DNA of 23,397 nt from CAYNFH01 sp964396385. GTDB lineage: Bacteria; Armatimonadota; Chthonomonadetes; Chthonomonadales; CAJBBX01. Location of the stretch: NCBI GenBank assembly GCA_964396385.1, contig CAYNFH010000096.1, forward strand, positions 1 through 23,397. The letters are read 5' to 3'. The translations under genes were made by a program, and so were the position numbers. Under the pieces are notes generated by a model. That model was not told the DNA's origin and made no database searches. It was given only the letters and a program-made list of their open reading frames with translations. Below are positions 15,502 through 22,060 of this stretch, piece after piece (position 1 is the stretch's first letter; the number at the start of each line of letters is the position of its first letter).

Positions 15502-15698
15502 CAGGCGTTCAGGCGTTCAGGCGTTCAGGTGATTGGCCCCAGGCTTGATAGGCGCTAAACGGTACTGCTCGCACACGGCTCTACCGAACCCCTGGCCTGA
15601 ACGCCTGAACGCCTGAACGCCTGAACGCCTCAATCCGGTCTCACGACTCACGACTCACGACTCACGACTGTGCCCCCGAACCCTGAACCCTGAACCCT
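15502..15698. repeat. Cluster of four tandem-repeat arrays, two forming an inverted pair
   Basis: The 290-bp gap between two small genes holds no gene. It contains CAGGCGTT x3.5 (15502-15529, 28 bp), its complement CCTGAACG x4 plus CCT (15596-15630), TCACGAC x4 (15641-15668) and GAACCCT x3 (15678-15698). The first two can form a 27-28-bp stem with a loop of about 70 bases. The third and fourth are unrelated words. Confidence 0.9.
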
Positions 15699-15719
15699 CC
15701 GTCGCACATAATACCAATA

Positions 15720-15735
15720 GGACCCACCAGGGTCC
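15720..15735. promoter_or_regulatory. Palindrome GGACCC/GGGTCC next to a ribosome site
   Basis: GGACCC-ACCA-GGGTCC ends just before the GGAGG ribosome site of the gene starting at 15748. It could be an operator or a translation-affecting hairpin. CATAAT (15707-15712) upstream is a weak -10 candidate. Confidence 0.35.
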
Positions 15736-15747
15736 ATGGAGGCAGCC

Positions 15748-15996
15748 ATGTGGGTGAGGGCGCAGGACGGCACGTGGATCAACATGGAGCGCGTGAGCGC
15801 GCTCTGGCTGAACGGTCCCAGCGATCAGCGGATGCCGATGTCTGAGTGGGCGGTGGTGGCGCTCCTGCAGGATGGCGAAAAGCTGATCCTGGCGCGCGGC
15901 CCGGAGGAAAAGGCCGTCTTCGAATACTACGAGCGGCTCACCGGCGCGCTCCAGGCCCGCCGCCTCGTAGCCGCGGACTTCACACACGCCGTCTGA
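15748..15996 (+). CDS. Small conserved-looking cytoplasmic protein, function unknown
   Basis: ATG 15748 follows GGAGG at good spacing and is preferred over an in-frame ATG at 15736, which precedes the ribosome site. The 82 residues open with MWVRAQDGTWINMERVSALW and alternate strands and turns, then end in a helix (AVFEYYERLTGALQARRL). Short proteins beginning MWVR-QDG with this strand-then-helix plan occur in several phyla, and I do not know a function for them. No signal or membrane segment is present. Confidence 0.7.
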   Translation: MWVRAQDGTWINMERVSALWLNGPSDQRMPMSEWAVVALLQDGEKLILARGPEEKAVFEYYERLTGALQARRLVAADFTHAV

Positions 15997-16064
15997 GCCC
16001 CGGAGACAACCCGGGTACAATTGCCAGTGTACTTACGGCTAAACGGATTCGGCAGCAAGCTGTT

Positions 16065-16084
16065 GGGAGCGCGAGGCTCCTGCC
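16065..16084 (+). repeat. Third copy of the 20-bp dispersed word GGGAGCGCGAGG...
   Basis: This copy is identical over 20 bases to 936-955 and to the complement of 1001-1020, and lies in the gap upstream of the small membrane protein gene. Here no inverted partner is seen nearby. Confidence 0.75.
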
Positions 16085-16173
16085 GAGCTACTATGTAGCC
16101 GGGATTCACACGGTGGCTGTGATTCGCTTATGTGAGAGTAAACCTGGGGTCTACACTCCAGGAGGCTCCGGCG

Positions 16174-16410
16174 ATGGACTACGGCAAGTTCTTCGAATCG
16201 GTGGTACGGTACGCCACCATACCCGTCCTCATCCTCCTGCTCATCCTCGCATGGCAGATCGTCTCCCGCCTGCTCAGCCCGGAGCGGCAGCGCAACCGGC
16301 GCAACAAAGAGATCCGCAAGGCCACGGCCCAGCACGAGCAATACCTCGCGAAGCGTCAGGCAGAGCAGGAAGAGACTGCCGAACAGGAGCTCCGCCTCCC
16401 TCGCTCGTGA
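16174..16410 (+). CDS. Small single-pass membrane protein with charged coiled-coil tail
   Basis: ATG 16174 is preceded by AGGAGG; an upstream in-frame ATG at 16132 would put that ribosome site inside the gene. The 78 residues have a membrane helix at about 13-33 (ATIPVLILLLILAWQIVSRL) followed by a strongly charged helix (RQRNRRNKEIRKATAQHEQY) with coiled-coil character. The positive residues after the helix suggest the tail is cytoplasmic. No family is recognised. Confidence 0.75.
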   Translation: MDYGKFFESVVRYATIPVLILLLILAWQIVSRLLSPERQRNRRNKEIRKATAQHEQYLAKRQAEQEETAEQELRLPRS

Positions 16411-16485
16411 ACCCTCTGCTCCTTTGCACCGACCAAGTAGTCGTACCGGAGACACCGCAATAGTCCCGCACGAAGGGAGAGGCCC

Positions 16486-17562
16486 GTGGCACACTTCAGA
16501 ATTCGACTCGGTTGGATGGCGGCGGCCATCGTTGGGCTGGCGCCGCACGCAGCGGCCCAGGCGCCGCCTGAGCCTGCGTGGGGAGCGGAGCGCGACGGAT
16601 TCCAGGCGCGGCTCACCATCGTACCGGCGCTGGAGGGCTACCGCCCCGGCGACGTGGTCTCCATCCAGATCACCCTCAAGAACGTCAGCGCCCCGCGCGG
16701 CCCGGTTCAGCTCAAGGGCTTCGAGACTTGGACTGTCGCCGTGGGACCGGGCGGCGCCATTACCCTCGATCCGCTGCCCGGTTCGCCCATCACCGTAGAT
16801 CTCAGCCCCGGAGAGCAGCGCACCTTCGACGGCCCGCGTCTACGTATCTCCTCGCTCCAGCCGCTCGAATCCACCGCCCGCAAGCCGTTCGCCGGGACCG
16901 AGCCCATCCCGGTGCCGCTGCTTGCCGGCAAGTATGAGATCCGTTGCCCCATGCCCTTCTGGGTGCCGGACCTGAACGATCCGAACCGGGCCACCGCCCT
17001 GCGAGTCGCCCCTGCTCCGGTCAGCGTGACGGTGAGGTCCACCGTAGACTCGCCTGTGCTGTTTCCGGCGGGCCCCTACAGTTCGACCGTGGCGTATGGC
17101 GAGCCGGTCGACGGCCTGATGCCGGAGCTCACAACAGAGAGCGGCAAGACGGCCTTCGTGCCGGGAGACACCATGCGGTCCGAGTTCGCAGTCCAGAATA
17201 TCACCAATCGGACCATCTCCTTCTCCCACCCGAGCTTCCAGGAGTACGACCTCGCTCCCATGGTCGTGGAGTCGGGCGGACACACGGTCCACGTGGAGTC
17301 CGTCTTCGTGTCCGGTCTGCGGCGCCAGGTATCCGTCACCCTCAAGCCCGGCGAGCGCACCGTCCTCGCGCGTCCGGTCCTGCACCTCCGGGCCGGCGAG
17401 AAGTCGGCCAACATGTTCCACGTGCCGGAGATGCCATCCAACCCCGGCGACTATCTGTTCAGCTACGTCATTTGGGTCCAGGTGGCCGGCGCCCCGAGAG
17501 CGAACATCGTACTCGTCACCGGGAAAGCTCCGTTCCGTATCGGTCCCGATAAGCGGAGCTAG
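16486..17562 (+). CDS. Exported beta-sandwich (Ig-like) protein of unknown function
   Basis: GTG 16486 is preceded by GGGAGAGG. Of the 358 residues, the first 25 or so are a signal peptide (WMAAAIVGLAPHAAAQA). The rest is beta-rich with two similar halves: FQARLTIVPALEGYRPGDVV and SIQITLKNVS near 40-65, then TAFVPGDTMRSEFAVQNITN near 225-245. Each starts with a 'PGD' turn and ends with 'PGE' strands (LSPGEQRTF, LKPGERTVLARP). This suggests two Ig-like domains of the kind that bind or present partners outside the cell. No catalytic motif is seen. It ends 12 bases from the end of the convergent gluzincin gene, leaving no room for a hairpin terminator. Confidence 0.75.
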   Translation: MAHFRIRLGWMAAAIVGLAPHAAAQAPPEPAWGAERDGFQARLTIVPALEGYRPGDVVSIQITLKNVSAPRGPVQLKGFETWTVAVGPGGAITLDPLPGSPITVDLSPGEQRTFDGPRLRISSLQPLESTARKPFAGTEPIPVPLLAGKYEIRCPMPFWVPDLNDPNRATALRVAPAPVSVTVRSTVDSPVLFPAGPYSSTVAYGEPVDGLMPELTTESGKTAFVPGDTMRSEFAVQNITNRTISFSHPSFQEYDLAPMVVESGGHTVHVESVFVSGLRRQVSVTLKPGERTVLARPVLHLRAGEKSANMFHVPEMPSNPGDYLFSYVIWVQVAGAPRANIVLVTGKAPFRIGPDKRS

Positions 17563-17574
17563 GAATGGGTCAGT

Positions 17575-19575
17575 TCAACCAGGTTGGCCCGATCCAACTG
17601 GCGGCGCGCTTTTCTGCCTACGTAAGGGTTGAACCCGGGCACGAAGACGCAGCTCCAGCGCCGCGTTGAGCGCATGGACCTGCTCGTATCGGCTGCGTTC
17701 CACGGTCGGCATCGTCACCAGCGCCTTCGCCACGGGATCCTCGGGGACGGCTGGCGGTGGTGATGCCGGCCGGTAGGGCAAGCGAGACTGTGCGATGAGC
17801 CGGTCCATATAGCGGTCGTAGGCGGTGAGCGCCGCCCTCTTGCCCACACACGCGGCAGGCGCATCGTTTCCAAGCACCTCCACCAGCCGCACTCGCCAGT
17901 CCGGCTGCCGGAACAGCTCTAGCAGCGACGCATCGGCGCACCACTTCTCCTCCCGCAGCACGTCGGCGTACAAAACCCGCCGCGCCAGAATTCCGGCCAG
18001 GCGGCGCGCGGCCGCGGCTGCGCCCGACGGGCTCAGGCGGTCCACCCGTCCCGTGGCGTCCCGCGCTCCTGTCTCCTGGCAGGAGAGCCCCACCACCATC
18101 CCCAGCACGGGCGCGCCCCGCTGCATCTCCACACCGAGCTGGATCGCATCCAGGTCGCTATCGACCGCGCCGCCCCAGTCTCCGCGCGCTGCCCGCGCCT
18201 GCGCCTCCAGCGCCAGCAGCCGGGCGAGAGATCGGAACGCCCCGTAGTAGGTAAGCACCGTCTGGAACGAGCGGATAGGGACCTCGCGGTACGGGTAGCG
18301 GAACCCCTGTCGCAGCGTCCGGAGCGCCGGTCCGTTCTCCTGAACCAGCCGGTCCAGCTCCGGGGCGGGGACCATTGATGACGGGGGACGGAGGACGGAG
18401 GGCCGATCCGGGCGGGCGCTGGGGCCGGCGAACACGGCCTCGATTCGCGCCCGGTCCCGCATCTGGCGTGTGGCCTTCAGGAAGAGGTCCCGTGCGTTTG
18501 GGGAGGGCAGTCGCACTACGGGCAGGATGACCGCAGGCGTCGGCTCGTCTGCCGGCCACCAGTGGCGCGCGTCCCGGCAGAACTGCTGCTCCAGTTCCGG
18601 CAGGTCCACTCCGAGGATGCTGCCGCAGCTCGCGGCGAACGTCGCCGGTTTGGAGCGGTTGTATAGCCGCAGGAAACGCGCCATGCCGTACCGGCGGATC
18701 AGGAAGTCCACCAGCGCTCCCCCCTCGTCATACGCGGCCCCCGCGTGCAGGTGGTACCGGTTCGGGGCGACTAGCTGCTCCAGCGTAGGCGCCTGACCCT
18801 TGGACTGAAGGCTGAGCGCACGAATGGCCAGACTCTTCGGAGTGCAACCGGATTCCGCCTCCGCCCAGCCTTCCATCAGCACGGCAGGCGGATCCGCCTC
18901 GAAGGGCGCCTGCTGCCAGATTACCGCGTGCGCCAGCTCGTGCCGGTCCAGGCTCTCTCCGTCCCACCTCTCCGGGCTTTCGCTCGTGCCGAGGGAGAGT
19001 CCGCATACCGAAAGCGAATCCCTTCCCAGCAGCGGGCCTCTGGCCCAATGGATGGGCGCGCGGAGCGGCCGCCCCACGAGCCGCTCCAGCCGCTCGACGT
19101 GCCGCTCCATCTCCTCCGCGTCCCGACGGGGGTTCACCAGCAAGCGATAGTACATCACCACCCGCGGCGTACGTAGCCTGTGGGGATAGAGGTACTGCGC
19201 CTGGCCCTCCATCAGCGAGGCGCCCACGGCGCAGGCAAAGTCGAAGGCGAAGCCGCGCGGATAGTCCCGCCCCTCCTCGCGCCGCCGCGCGTACTCGCAC
19301 GGCACGAATACCAGGAGCACGGGAAGCAGCCCAAGGGCCATCCATCCGAGCCCGATTGTCCTCCGGGGGCCGCGGACTAGCCGCTCCAGGCCGGCAATAA
19401 GGGCGCCCATGGTGCAGAGCGCCAGTAGGACCAGCAGAAGCGCCAACGGAAGGAAGTGCGGATGGACCACCCGGAGCCTCAGCTCCGTCTCCAGCAGCGC
19501 CACCACCAGCGCCGCCGAGACCCACGCTCCGCCGGCAAACCCAGCTACGCTGCTTTCTGGTAGGCGACCAGGCAC
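17575..19575 (-). CDS. Membrane-anchored gluzincin (peptidase MA-like) with long helical C-terminal domain
   Basis: I chose GTG 19575, with AGGAG 8 bases upstream, giving 666 residues; the open frame upstream to 19725 is Pro/Gly/Arg-rich and overlaps another ORF. Three hydrophobic helices lie at about 18-30, 41-62 and 73-91. The protease domain has DRHELAHAVIW (HExxH at 212-216) and AVLMEGWAEAES (EGxAE at 235-239), the peptidase-MA pattern of zinc ligands. From about residue 360 on, an all-helical region (PALRTLRQGFRYPYREVPIR, then 'RGDWGGAVDSDLDAIQLG') resembles a domain I associate with large Armatimonadota/Planctomycete proteins. The end (ALNAALELRLRARV) looks like the start of a pseudopilin-like 'ALRAYR-EHG-YP' tail that is cut short, so the C-terminus may be truncated. 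Confidence 0.75.
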   Translation of the reverse strand: MPGRLPESSVAGFAGGAWVSAALVVALLETELRLRVVHPHFLPLALLLVLLALCTMGALIAGLERLVRGPRRTIGLGWMALGLLPVLLVFVPCEYARRREEGRDYPRGFAFDFACAVGASLMEGQAQYLYPHRLRTPRVVMYYRLLVNPRRDAEEMERHVERLERLVGRPLRAPIHWARGPLLGRDSLSVCGLSLGTSESPERWDGESLDRHELAHAVIWQQAPFEADPPAVLMEGWAEAESGCTPKSLAIRALSLQSKGQAPTLEQLVAPNRYHLHAGAAYDEGGALVDFLIRRYGMARFLRLYNRSKPATFAASCGSILGVDLPELEQQFCRDARHWWPADEPTPAVILPVVRLPSPNARDLFLKATRQMRDRARIEAVFAGPSARPDRPSVLRPPSSMVPAPELDRLVQENGPALRTLRQGFRYPYREVPIRSFQTVLTYYGAFRSLARLLALEAQARAARGDWGGAVDSDLDAIQLGVEMQRGAPVLGMVVGLSCQETGARDATGRVDRLSPSGAAAAARRLAGILARRVLYADVLREEKWCADASLLELFRQPDWRVRLVEVLGNDAPAACVGKRAALTAYDRYMDRLIAQSRLPYRPASPPPAVPEDPVAKALVTMPTVERSRYEQVHALNAALELRLRARVQPLRRQKSAPPVGSGQPG

Positions 19576-19664
19576 ACCCCCAGCTCCTGCTCCGTCTTCT
19601 GGAGCTCCGCGACTTCCGCGGCGGTGAGTGGGGCGGGCCGCGCCTTGGGACAGGCAGCCACCAA
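19545..19664 (-). CDS. Candidate small ORF overlapping the gluzincin start
   Basis: In a third frame, TTG 19664 (or GTG 19661) opens about 39 codons ending at TAG 19545. It includes PLTAAEVAELQKTEQELGVC followed directly by LVAYQKAA. This reads as a real protein, unlike the Pro/Arg/Gly-rich frame across the same DNA. It overlaps the gluzincin start (19575) by 31 bases, and the gluzincin ribosome site lies inside it, so coupled translation is plausible. I recall similar short 'ELGV-LVAY' proteins but no function. An in-frame TAA lies just upstream at the 19740s hairpin, and no ATG is available. Confidence 0.4.
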   Translation of the reverse strand: MVAACPKARPAPLTAAEVAELQKTEQELGVCLVAYQKAA

Positions 19665-19695
19665 CAGGCCCTGAAGGACCTGGCTGAGTCGAGAA

Positions 19696-19791
19696 GCCCG
19701 GTGAATCGGGCTCAGGTATGTGCACGCAGGTATCAGAGCCGGGTTTTACCCGGCTTGTTTGTTCAGCCGGGCGGTTGACCGCCTGGTCAAC
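19696..19791. repeat. Three consecutive palindromes upstream of the gluzincin gene
   Basis: AGCCCG/CGGGCT (19696-19713), AGCCGGGT/ACCCGGCT (19737-19755) and GTTGACC/GGTCAAC (19774-19791) lie in a row. The middle one is followed on the plus strand by TGTTTGTT and looks like an intrinsic terminator in that direction, but no plus-strand gene lies nearby upstream. They may be a dispersed repeat or the leader structure of the minus-strand genes. Confidence 0.5.
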
Positions 19792-19800
19792 GCGGAACGC

Positions 19801-19962
19801 AGAGGACCAGTCATTGAGCAGGGATCTCCTTCACCGTAACACCCTGTGCTCGGTAGCTGGCGTTCCGTACAGCCCCCTATTGTCATCCCGAGCTCCGCGA
19901 GGGATCTGCTTTGCGGTGACTGTGTGTACTCTGTAACTCTAGAAGCCGTACCGCACCAACTT
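19801..19962. repeat. 81-bp-period repeat, array 1 (about two units)
   Basis: GTCATCCCGAG...GAGGGATCTGCTTT at 19882 is followed exactly 81 bp later (19963) by the related GTCATTCCGA of the composite element, and is preceded about 80 bp earlier by a degenerate unit (GGGATCTCCTTCACCGTAAC at 19821). The variable part carries ACTCTGTAACTCTAGAA, also found in array 2 at 21298. No gene is present in 19665-20118. Confidence 0.75.
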
Positions 19963-20074
19963 GTCATTCCGAAGGAGCGAAGCGACACTCCTGTCATTCC
20001 GAGGGAGCGAAGCGACTGAGGAATCTGGCGGATCTCTCCGGGAGGCCAGATTCCTCACTATGCTCGGAATGACA
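19962..20074. repeat. Composite dispersed repeat with nested inverted repeats, copy B
   Basis: This has the same plan as the copy at 4501-4637: a doubled GTCATTCCGA word 30 bp apart (19963, 19993), GAGGAATCTGGC and its complement GCCAGATTCCTC, and a closing TCGGAATGAC (ending 20073). The right arm is shorter than in copy A, so the two copies differ by an indel near the right end. Confidence 0.85.
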
Positions 20075-20118
20075 ACTCGTCTCGCTCGCGCTCGGCAGGA
20101 TAGTCCAGTTGTGGGATG

Positions 20119-20832
20119 TTAAGGCGTCCGCCTTGCGCCCACAAATCGGCGCACCCCATCCGCCAGGCCGGCGGCGATCCTCTCCGGCCCCGCCTCCGAC
20201 CGGAGGACCTCAGCGTCGTGCCGGTTGTCCAGATATCCCATCTCCACCAGCACCACCGGCACGCGCGAGTGGACCGACCCCACCAGCCCGCCGAACCGCC
20301 GGCCGCGCGCCGTCTTCACGTCCGGCGCGACGCCGTTGTCCTGGAGCTCGCCCAGGAGAGAGGCCGCCAGACCGGCGCGAATGAGGTCCGCCGCCCGGCC
20401 GCTCTCCTGGCACACCGCCTCCGCCGGGCCGAAGGTCCCGTCCAGATGGGCCGGCCGGTCCGGGTAGTAGACCGTGAACCCCGCGCCGCCGCCGGCGTCG
20501 CAGTGCAGGCGCAGCATGAGGGCGGCGTGGCTGCGGTTGGCGATCTCCGCCCGCCGCTTGTTGGTGACCACCTGCTTCTCCGCCTTCTTGGTCATCACCA
20601 CCCGGAAGCCGTCCTGCTCCAGGAGCCTCTTCAACCGCTGCGCCACCACCCAATCGCAGTGCGTTTCGGTCGTCCCGTTCACCACCGTGTTGCCGTCCGC
20701 CACCTCCGAGGGATGGCCGGGATCGACACAGATGACCGTCTCGTGCAGGTGCTTCGCGTGAGCCAGCGCGGGAAGCATCGCGCCGAGAATACTGATGAAG
20801 ACGAAGAGAGCGCCCCTATGCGCGAATCGCAT
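20119..20832 (-). CDS. Exported N-acetylmuramoyl-L-alanine amidase (Amidase_3 family)
   Basis: The 237-residue protein starts at ATG 20832 with AAGGAGGT at ideal spacing. Signal peptide: about residues 1-26 (ALFVFISILGAMLPALAHA). The catalytic domain has the zinc ligands H40 in ICVDPGHPSE, E56 in GTTETHCDW and H110 in LMLRLHCDAG, plus the catalytic glutamate E197 in VLVEMGYLDNRHD. The length is that of a lone catalytic domain with no SH3 or AMIN targeting module. It cleaves the bond between N-acetylmuramic acid and the stem peptide in peptidoglycan. It is flanked by repeat arrays on both sides and has its own promoter, so it is probably a single-gene unit. It is the most certain call in the right part of the window. 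Confidence 0.95.
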   Translation of the reverse strand: MRFAHRGALFVFISILGAMLPALAHAKHLHETVICVDPGHPSEVADGNTVVNGTTETHCDWVVAQRLKRLLEQDGFRVVMTKKAEKQVVTNKRRAEIANRSHAALMLRLHCDAGGGAGFTVYYPDRPAHLDGTFGPAEAVCQESGRAADLIRAGLAASLLGELQDNGVAPDVKTARGRRFGGLVGSVHSRVPVVLVEMGYLDNRHDAEVLRSEAGPERIAAGLADGVRRFVGARRTP

Positions 20833-20851
20833 GTTCCGGACCTCCTTCCGT

Positions 20852-20860
20852 GATTATATC
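20852..20860 (-). promoter_or_regulatory. Promoter -10 element (GATATAAT) for the amidase gene
   Basis: On the minus strand GATATAAT (20860-20853) lies only about six bases before the AAGGAGG ribosome site, so the expected leader is about 14 nt. No good -35 box is visible. It abuts the end of the glycosylase fragment at 20871. Confidence 0.5.
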
Positions 20861-20870
20861 GGAACCGCGC

Positions 20871-21116
20871 CTACAGCCTGCGCCACGACCACTCCTGATC
20901 CTCCTGGTCCCAATCCCACGACCTGATCCGGCGCGTCCCCTCCTGCCGCACCCGCCATCGGCACGCGACTCCGGTTGCGCACTCCACCGTGTGGTAGAGC
21001 GTCTGTACGGCCTCGTCCCACACAAACGGGTCCAGCCACACCCAGCCATGGCCCAGGACCGTGTCCCGCAGGCTATACTCGTGCCCGGATTCGAGAATGG
21101 CGCTTTGCACGTACAT
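20871..21116 (-). pseudogene. N-terminal fragment of an AlkA-like DNA-3-methyladenine glycosylase
   Basis: The 81-codon open frame reads HEYSLRDTVLGHGWVWLDPF, then VWDEAVQTLYHTVECATGVA and a VRQEG strand. This fits the N-terminal beta domain of DNA-3-methyladenine glycosylase 2 proteins ('TL-HGW-L-PF-WD-LHTL'). The rest of the enzyme, including the helix-hairpin-helix and the catalytic aspartate, is missing: the frame ends at TAG 20871, right at the amidase promoter. No ribosome site precedes ATG 21116. Probably a decayed remnant. The family call is from remembered pattern and is moderate; a short unrelated gene is the alternative. Confidence 0.45.
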
Positions 21117-21251
21117 GACAGAGCTGGTGGCGGGGGCAGGGCTGCTGTTCGTTCTGAGCAGGCAACGCCCTTTAAAGCAGGTGCCTCACTTCATTCAGCA
21201 TGACCTGCGTACGTCGTGATTATCCTGGGCGCAAGTGAAAGCGCGAAGCTC

Positions 21252-21575
21252 AGTGGGCCGTGCGCTGGGAAGGACCTGCTTTACGGTAACAATCCGTACT
21301 CTGTAACTCTAGAACCCTCACCGTCCCAGCCTGTCATCCCGAGCTCCGCGAGGGATCTGCCTTACGGTAGCAGCACGAACTCTGTACCTGTAGTTGAGCT
21401 ACCGTAGCAACCCGTCATCCCGAGCAAAGCGAGGGATCTGCTTTACGGTACCCGACCGTACTCAGCACCTTCAGATCGTGCTGCGTAGCAATCTGTCATC
21501 CCGAGCTCCGCGAGGGATCTGCTTTACGGTAGCTGCATGCACTCTTCCGGAGATAAGCAGTTTCCTCGCCAGCAC
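21252..21575. repeat. 81-bp-period repeat, array 2 (four units)
   Basis: The word GTCATCCCGAG begins at 21333, 21414 and 21495, exactly 81 bp apart, and a degenerate unit precedes them at 21252 (its CTGCTTTACGGTA is exactly 81 bp before the next). Each unit has a conserved left part of about 38 bp ending TTACGGTA and a more variable right part that still shares ACTCTGTA and CCGTAGCAA words. No gene is present in 21117-21470. The last unit fades out inside the HEPN remnant. Confidence 0.9.
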
Positions 21576-21647
21576 TGGCAGCGCAAGGAGAGCGGCCTCC
21601 CCCGCCGCCAGCCGAATGTCTTCGAGGCAGGCGCTATCCGCTCTCAC
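21471..21647 (-). pseudogene. HEPN (DUF86/HepT-like) toxin remnant cut by the repeat array
   Basis: GTG 21647, with GGAG seven bases upstream, overlaps the end of the MNT gene by 14 bases, the usual toxin-antitoxin arrangement. The first residues (RADSACLEDIRLAAGEAALL) match the start of DUF86 HEPN proteins ('RD-A-L-DIL-AA'). By about residue 35 the frame enters the 81-bp repeat and then reads repeat-derived residues to a TGA at 21471, 58 codons in all. The catalytic R-x4-6-H site and most of the helical bundle are absent, so no active toxin can be made. Confidence 0.5.
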
Positions 21648-21951
21648 TCACGCGCTCCGCGTTGCCCAGGATCTCCCTCTTGTAGAAGCGATTGTTGGAC
21701 GCCTCAATCGCAGTCCTGCCGACGAGATCGACGCCTCGCCCAAACATGGCCTCGAGCTCGTCCTCCATGTCCATGTGGTCGAAGGCGTCCCAATCCGCGT
21801 CTTCCTCGAAATCGGCCAGGAAGTCGATATCGCTATCCGGCCGGAAATCGTCGCGCAGAATGGAGCCGAAGACGCACAGCTCCCTGATCTTCCACTTCCG
21901 GCAGAAGGCGCGAAGCTCTTCCGAGTCGAACTCGATTCCATGTCGATTCAT
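21634..21951 (-). CDS. MNT-type nucleotidyltransferase (MntA-like antitoxin)
   Basis: The 105-residue protein has the full minimal-nucleotidyltransferase core: CVFGSILRDDFRPDSDIDFL, that is GS followed by the metal-binding DxD, and a later acidic strand (GRGVDLVGRTAIEASNN). Family members (MntA) add AMP to a partner HEPN ribonuclease (HepT) and so silence it. The partner should be encoded immediately downstream, where only a remnant is left. The gene itself looks intact and intact antitoxins can outlive their toxins. ATG 21951 has no strong ribosome site (upstream is ACCACG). Confidence 0.85.
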   Translation of the reverse strand: MNRHGIEFDSEELRAFCRKWKIRELCVFGSILRDDFRPDSDIDFLADFEEDADWDAFDHMDMEDELEAMFGRGVDLVGRTAIEASNNRFYKREILGNAERVSESG

Positions 21952-22060
21952 CGTGGTATTCCGCCCAACAGGGCTGAGAGTAAACTCTGTCTACAGTCGC
22001 GGCGGTCTCCGCCTCTGGCATGCTCTGCTGCGGCTGCCTCCGTGCTCATTATAACCGAGC

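Noticed and set aside
19737..19763. Intrinsic terminator on the plus strand
   Set aside because: The stem and T-rich tail look right, but no plus-strand gene ends within 2 kb upstream, and it is one of three neighbouring palindromes that look like a repeat.
21252..21575. CRISPR array with 38-bp repeats and 43-bp spacers
   Set aside because: The period is regular, but the 'spacers' share words (ACTCTGTA, CCGTAGCAA) with one another and with the array near 19882, the 'repeats' differ between units, and no cas gene is nearby. It is a diverged tandem repeat.
21252..21647. Active MNT-HEPN toxin-antitoxin pair
   Set aside because: The HEPN frame lacks the catalytic R-x4-6-H motif and runs into repeat DNA after about 35 residues.
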